From: an uncultured Clostridia bacterium | GTDB taxonomy: Bacteria; Bacillota; Clostridia; HGM11514 | Direction: 5' to 3' | Assembly (NCBI GenBank): GCA_934489915.1 | Contig: CAKSSZ010000009.1 | Coordinates: forward strand, 1-19,479 | DNA length: 19,479 nt | Shown: positions 15,536 through 19,479 of the stretch, piece after piece | Layout of the letters: every line of letters starts with the position of its first letter | Numbering within the stretch: position 1 is the stretch's first letter | Notes under the pieces: model-generated | What the model was told of the DNA's origin: nothing | The model's input: only the letters and a program-made list of their open reading frames with translations | The model's database searches: none | Program-made: the position numbers and the translations under genes

Positions 15536-17620
15536 TTGCCTAGAACGCATACATTAGAAAAGACCAGAAATATCGGCATCATGGCGCACATCGATGCCGG
15601 TAAAACAACCACTACCGAGCGTATTTTGTTCTACACCGGACGGAATTACAAGATCGGTGAAACTCACGATGGTGCGGCTACCATGGACTGGATGGTTCAG
15701 GAGCAGGAACGTGGAATTACCATTACTTCCGCTGCTACTACCTGCGAATGGAGAAAGCACAGAATCAATATCATCGATACACCGGGACACGTTGATTTTA
15801 CTGTTGAAGTAGAGCGTTCTCTGCGTGTATTGGACGGTTCTGTTACCGTATTCTGTGCAAAGGGCGGCGTTGAGCCTCAGTCTGAAACCGTATGGCGTCA
15901 GGCGGATACCTATGGGGTACCCCGGATTGCTTTTGTAAACAAAATGGATATTTTGGGCGCTGACTTCTACAACGTGGTTGACATGATGAAAACCCGCTTG
16001 AAGTGTAACGCGGTGCCTATCCAGCTTCCTATCGGCGCTGAGGATACCTTTAAGGGGATCATTGACTTGGTGACCATGAAGGCCGAAGTATATTACAATG
16101 ACCTGGGAACGGATATCCGTATTGAAGAAATTCCGGATGATATGAAGGAGCAGGCGGAGGAATACCGCGCAGCAATGCTGGAGGCTCTTTCCGATCTGGA
16201 TGAAACCATTATGATGAAATACCTGGAAGGGGAAGAAGTAACGGAGGACGAAATCCGCAAGGCAATTCGTCTGGGTACCGTTACCGTAAAGCTGATTCCC
16301 GTGCTCTGCGGTACCGCATATCGGAACAAGGGTGTGCAGATGTTGCTGGATGCCATCGTGGATTATATGCCTTCTCCTTTGGATATCCCGTCCATCAAGG
16401 GTGTGAACCCGGATACGGACGAGGAAGATGTCCGTCACGCATCTGATGAAGAGCCTTTCTCCGCATTGGCCTTCAAGATCGCTACCGACCCCTTTGTAGG
16501 TAAGCTGTGCTTCTTCCGTGTATATTCCGGTGTGTTAAATGCCGGCTCTACGGTACTCAATACCACAAAGGGCAATAAAGAGCGTGTAGGCCGTATTGTG
16601 CAGATGCACGCAAACGACAGAAAAGATATCGATACCGTTTATTCCGGCGATATCGCTGCCGCAATCGGTTTGAAGAACACCACCACAGGGGATACCCTGT
16701 GCGCTGAGGATGCGCCGATCATTCTGGAATCTATGGAATTCCCGGATCCGGTTATCCGTGTTGCAATTGAACCGAAAACCAAAGCAGGTCAGGAGAAGAT
16801 GGGTATTGCTCTGTCTAAGCTGGCAGAAGAAGATCCCACCTTTAAAACTTATACCGATGAAGAAACCGGGCAAACCATCATCGCCGGTATGGGCGAGCTG
16901 CATCTGGAAATCATCGTTGACCGTCTGCTTCGTGAATTTAAAGTGGAAGCAAATGTTGGTAAGCCTCAGGTATCTTATAAAGAAACCATCAGAAAGACTG
17001 TTAAGATTGAACACAAATATGCCAGACAGTCCGGTGGACGCGGTCAGTACGGTCACGTTTATCTGGAAATCGAACCTCAGGAGCCGGGTAAGGGTTATGA
17101 GTTCGTGAACAAGATTGTCGGCGGCGCTATTCCGAAGGAATATATTCCGGCGGTTGACGCAGGTGTTCAGGGCGCTATGGAAAGCGGCGTTTTGGCAGGC
17201 TATAACGTGGTTGACGTAAAGGTTACCCTGTTCGACGGTTCTTACCACGAGGTTGACTCCTCTGAAATGGCCTTTAAGATCGCTGCCTCCATGGCCTTTA
17301 AGGAAGGCTGCCGGAAGGCAGATCCGGTTCTGCTGGAACCGATCATGAAGGTAGACGTTATCGTTCCTGAAGAATATATGGGCGATGTAATGGGTGACTT
17401 GAACTCCCGCCGCGGCCAGATTCAGGGTATGGAAGCACGTCAGGGCGCTCAGGCGATTTCCGCTATGGTTCCCCTTTCTGAAATGTTTGGGTATGCAACG
17501 GAGCTTCGTTCCAGAACCCAGGGTCGCGGTCAGTATACCATGTTCCCCTCTCATTATGCAGAGGTGCCGAAGAGCATTCAGGAAGAAATCATGAAGAACC
17601 GTACCAAATCTGAGGAATAA
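15536..17620 (+). CDS. fusA: Elongation factor G
   Basis: This 694-residue GTPase moves tRNA and mRNA through the ribosome. The GTP-binding motifs are AHIDAGKT (17-24), RGITITSA (59-66), DTPGHVDF (81-88, with the catalytic His85) and NKMD (135-138). The NKGVQ segment that follows the fifth motif is also present. Domains III to V follow, including GMGELHLEIIVDRL and the RQSGGRGQYGHV start of domain IV. The TTG start is supported by AAAGGAGG (15518-15525), 10 bases upstream, and because the next Met (residue 16) lies inside the nucleotide-binding motif. The sequence fits the housekeeping enzyme rather than a tetracycline-protection protein: it carries the EF-G specific segments and sits in the str operon. 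Confidence 0.97.
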   Translation: MPRTHTLEKTRNIGIMAHIDAGKTTTTERILFYTGRNYKIGETHDGAATMDWMVQEQERGITITSAATTCEWRKHRINIIDTPGHVDFTVEVERSLRVLDGSVTVFCAKGGVEPQSETVWRQADTYGVPRIAFVNKMDILGADFYNVVDMMKTRLKCNAVPIQLPIGAEDTFKGIIDLVTMKAEVYYNDLGTDIRIEEIPDDMKEQAEEYRAAMLEALSDLDETIMMKYLEGEEVTEDEIRKAIRLGTVTVKLIPVLCGTAYRNKGVQMLLDAIVDYMPSPLDIPSIKGVNPDTDEEDVRHASDEEPFSALAFKIATDPFVGKLCFFRVYSGVLNAGSTVLNTTKGNKERVGRIVQMHANDRKDIDTVYSGDIAAAIGLKNTTTGDTLCAEDAPIILESMEFPDPVIRVAIEPKTKAGQEKMGIALSKLAEEDPTFKTYTDEETGQTIIAGMGELHLEIIVDRLLREFKVEANVGKPQVSYKETIRKTVKIEHKYARQSGGRGQYGHVYLEIEPQEPGKGYEFVNKIVGGAIPKEYIPAVDAGVQGAMESGVLAGYNVVDVKVTLFDGSYHEVDSSEMAFKIAASMAFKEGCRKADPVLLEPIMKVDVIVPEEYMGDVMGDLNSRRGQIQGMEARQGAQAISAMVPLSEMFGYATELRSRTQGRGQYTMFPSHYAEVPKSIQEEIMKNRTKSEE

Positions 17621-17634
17621 TTTTCAGAAAAGTA

Positions 17635-17663
17635 TTGATTTTTCTTGTTAGATAGTGTAAAAT
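17635..17663 (+). promoter_or_regulatory. Promoter of tuf
   Basis: TTGATT (17635-17640) and TAAAAT (17658-17663) are 17 bases apart in the 84-base AT-rich gap between fusA and tuf. No terminator separates the genes, so tuf is probably transcribed both from this promoter and by readthrough from the fusA operon. Confidence 0.6.
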
Positions 17664-17704
17664 TAAAATAAGATAATTTAAAACCGAAAGGGAGGATTTT
17701 TCAA

Positions 17705-18907
17705 ATGGCGAAAGAGAAATTTGAAAGAAGTAAGCCCCATGTTAACATTGGGACCATTGGTCACGTTGACCACGGCAAGACCACTTTGACTGCTGCAATC
17801 ACTAAGGTGCTGGGTTTCTCCGGTAAAGCAGAATTCAAAGCATATGATCAGATCGACGGTGCTCCGGAAGAAAGAGAAAGAGGTATTACCATTTCTACCG
17901 CTCACGTTGAGTACGAGACTGACAACCGTCACTATGCTCACGTTGACTGCCCGGGACACGCTGACTATGTTAAGAACATGATCACCGGTGCTGCTCAGAT
18001 GGACGGCGCTATCCTGGTTGTTTCCGCTGCTGACGGCCCCATGCCTCAGACTCGTGAACACATCCTGCTGTCCCGTCAGGTAGGCGTACCTTATATCGTT
18101 GTATTCCTGAACAAGGCTGACCAGGTTGACGATCCCGAACTGCTGGAATTGGTTGAAATGGAAGTTCGCGACCTGCTGAACGAATATGAGTTTCCGGGAG
18201 ACGAGATTCCGATCATTGTTGGTTCTGCACTGGCTGCTCTGGAATCCACTTCTACTGACCCGAACGCTCCTGAATATCAGCCCATCCTGAAGCTGATGGA
18301 AGCTGTTGATTCTTACATTCCTACTCCGGAACGTAAGACTGACCTGCCTTTCCTGATGCCTGTAGAGGACGTATTCTCCATCACCGGTCGTGGTACTGTT
18401 GCTACCGGTAGAGTTGAAAGAGGTACTCTGAAGGTTTCTGACGAAGTTGAAATCGTTGGTCTGGTTGACGAAGCTCGCAAGGTTGTTGTTACCGGTATCG
18501 AAATGTTCAGAAAGCTGCTGGATCAGGCAGAAGCCGGCGATAACATCGGTGCGCTGCTGCGTGGTGTGCAGAGAAATGAAATTGAAAGAGGACAGGTTCT
18601 GGCAAAACCCGGTACCATTCATCCTCATACTACCTTCTCCGGTGAGATTTATGTTCTGACCAAGGAAGAAGGCGGACGTCATACTCCTTTCTTCAACAAC
18701 TACAGACCTCAGTTCTATTTCAGAACAACTGACGTTACCGGCGTAATCACTCTGCCTGAGGGTGTTGAGATGTGCATGCCTGGCGATAACGTTACCATCA
18801 ACGTTGAGCTGATCACCCCGATCGCTATCGAAGAAGGTCTGAGATTTGCTATCCGTGAGGGCGGTAGAACGGTTGGATCCGGTGTCGTTTCCTCCATCGC
18901 AAAATAA
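17705..18907 (+). CDS. tuf: Elongation factor Tu
   Basis: This 400-residue GTPase delivers aminoacyl-tRNA to the ribosome. Motifs are GHVDHGKT (19-26), RGITISTAHV (59-68), DCPGH (81-85) and NKAD (136-139). The last is NKCD in many bacteria, but Ala at this place is known from other GTPases and should not prevent guanine binding. Domains II and III are complete, ending GGRTVGSGVVSSIAK. GGGAGG (17690-17695) is 9 bases before the ATG. Codon use shifts visibly here towards GCT, GTT and CTG compared with rpoB, as expected for one of the most abundant proteins. A terminator closes the unit. Confidence 0.98.
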   Translation: MAKEKFERSKPHVNIGTIGHVDHGKTTLTAAITKVLGFSGKAEFKAYDQIDGAPEERERGITISTAHVEYETDNRHYAHVDCPGHADYVKNMITGAAQMDGAILVVSAADGPMPQTREHILLSRQVGVPYIVVFLNKADQVDDPELLELVEMEVRDLLNEYEFPGDEIPIIVGSALAALESTSTDPNAPEYQPILKLMEAVDSYIPTPERKTDLPFLMPVEDVFSITGRGTVATGRVERGTLKVSDEVEIVGLVDEARKVVVTGIEMFRKLLDQAEAGDNIGALLRGVQRNEIERGQVLAKPGTIHPHTTFSGEIYVLTKEEGGRHTPFFNNYRPQFYFRTTDVTGVITLPEGVEMCMPGDNVTINVELITPIAIEEGLRFAIREGGRTVGSGVVSSIAK

Positions 18908-18927
18908 GATAGCTTTTATTGGTTTTC

Positions 18928-18959
18928 AAAGAGCTGCGGCAATTTGCCACAGCTCTTTT
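18928..18959 (+). terminator. Rho-independent terminator after tuf
   Basis: AAAGAGCTG (18928-18936) pairs with CAGCTCTTT (18950-18958). A C/A mismatch follows and then GGCA/TGCC, giving 13 pairs around a 3-base loop. Its T-run is short (TTTT). It begins 20 bases after the tuf stop and ends the core cluster. Confidence 0.85.
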
Positions 18960-19018
18960 AAATTTGGGGCAGGAGCAGCTGAACAAATCAACATTGGAAC
19001 ATTTTTGAATATGTTTAT

Positions 19019-19047
19019 TTGGCATTATAAAAATCCTGTATTATAAT
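19019..19047 (+). promoter_or_regulatory. Promoter of the alpha-L-fucosidase-like gene
   Basis: TTGGCA (19019-19024) and a perfect TATAAT (19042-19047) are exactly 17 bases apart. Transcription would start near 19054, leaving a leader of about 30 bases. No obvious operator palindrome overlaps it, so how it is regulated cannot be read from the sequence. Confidence 0.8.
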
Positions 19048-19083
19048 AATATCATTCAGAAATAAAAGAAAGGGGTAAGAGGA

Positions 19084-19479
19084 ATGGAACATCTTCAACC
19101 TTTTGGTCCATTGCCGACAGTACGGCAGATGGAGCATCTGCAACTTGGGAAAAAAGCATTTTTTCATTTTGGCGTTAATACTTTTACAGATCGTGAATGG
19201 GGAGACGGCAGTGAGCCGGAGCAAGCCTTTGCCCCAAAACAGGTAGATTGTCGCCAGTGGATTCGGTCGGTTCGAGCCGCCGGATTTAAGCTTGCCATTA
19301 TTACCGCAAAGCATCACGACGGATTTTGCTTATGGGATAGCAAGCTGACGGATCATACTGTAAAAAACAGTCCTTACGGTAAGGATGTTGTTCGTGAATT
19401 TACCGACGCTTGTCGGGAATACGGTGTTTTGCCGGGCGTCTATTTGTCCCCGTGGGATCGGCATGCCCCCGGATGGGGG
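19084..19479 (+). CDS. Alpha-L-fucosidase-like glycoside hydrolase (GH29 type), 3' truncated
   Basis: The frame opens at ATG 19084 and runs to the window end without a stop, giving the first 132 residues. GAAAGGGG (19069-19075 and neighbours) lies about 8 bases upstream as ribosome site. The motifs HFGVNTFTDREWG (28-40), AIITAKHHDGF (71-81) and PGVYLSPWDRH (117-127) are the start of a GH29 (alpha/beta)8 barrel, the fold that removes terminal L-fucose from glycans. No signal peptide is visible, so this looks like a cytoplasmic enzyme acting on imported oligosaccharides. The catalytic aspartate lies beyond the window, so activity cannot be confirmed. The gene has its own strong promoter and is not part of the str operon. 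Confidence 0.85.
   Translation, partial: MEHLQPFGPLPTVRQMEHLQLGKKAFFHFGVNTFTDREWGDGSEPEQAFAPKQVDCRQWIRSVRAAGFKLAIITAKHHDGFCLWDSKLTDHTVKNSPYGKDVVREFTDACREYGVLPGVYLSPWDRHAPGWG

Noticed and set aside
16535..18682. Long minus-strand frames opposite fusA (16535-17554) and tuf (17678-18682)
   Set aside because: Both mirror the codon pattern of strongly conserved + strand genes. They have no recognisable protein motifs and no promoter or ribosome site of their own.
17705..18907. NKAD instead of NKCD in EF-Tu as a sign of a specialised or resistant EF-Tu
   Set aside because: The fourth GTPase motif needs only Asn, Lys and Asp. Ala at this place is compatible with normal function and the rest of the protein is typical.

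Overview
The window is a bacterial chromosome segment, most likely from a gut-type member of the Clostridia (Bacillota); an Oscillospirales-like lineage is a guess. The clues are the rpoB-rpoC-L7Ae-rpsL-rpsG-fusA-tuf gene order with the small L7Ae-family gene between rpoC and rpsL, the S12 protein with the Gram-positive N-terminal insertion, strong AGGAGG ribosome sites, near-consensus sigma-A promoters and roughly 50% GC. All supported genes are on the + strand. The first and last genes are cut by the window edges.

Region 1 (1-6214) is a sugar-uptake operon: the tail of a PTS-controlled transcription regulator, then HPr, Enzyme I, and fructose-family EIIA, EIIB and EIIC as separate proteins, then two different class II ketose-phosphate aldolases. 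The complete phosphorelay from PEP to sugar (EI, HPr, IIA, IIB, IIC) lies in one tightly spaced cluster (gaps of 28 nt or less, several overlaps). The sugar is unknown. No sugar-phosphate kinase lies between uptake and aldol cleavage in this window.

Region 2 (6215-6697) has no gene. It holds a strong operon terminator, a second terminator-like hairpin with no gene in front of it, an imperfect 16-base direct repeat, the rpoB promoter (extended -10), and a leader that can fold in two mutually exclusive ways.

Region 3 (6698-18959) is the RNA polymerase/translation core: rpoB-rpoC; a new promoter and 5'-end hairpin; then the L7Ae-like gene, rpsL, rpsG and fusA; then tuf with its own promoter and terminator. 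The rpsL-rpsG spacer is highly structured and could be an S7 autoregulatory site.

Region 4 (18960-19479) has a near-consensus promoter driving the start of a GH29-type alpha-L-fucosidase-like gene.

The core cluster lacks its usual neighbours on both sides: no rplKAJL before rpoB and no rpsJ/S10 operon after tuf. It is bordered instead by carbohydrate genes. No CRISPR, tRNA, rRNA, insertion sequence or phage gene was seen. The points most worth following up are the self-contained PTS plus dual-aldolase operon and the structured RNA leaders of the core genes.
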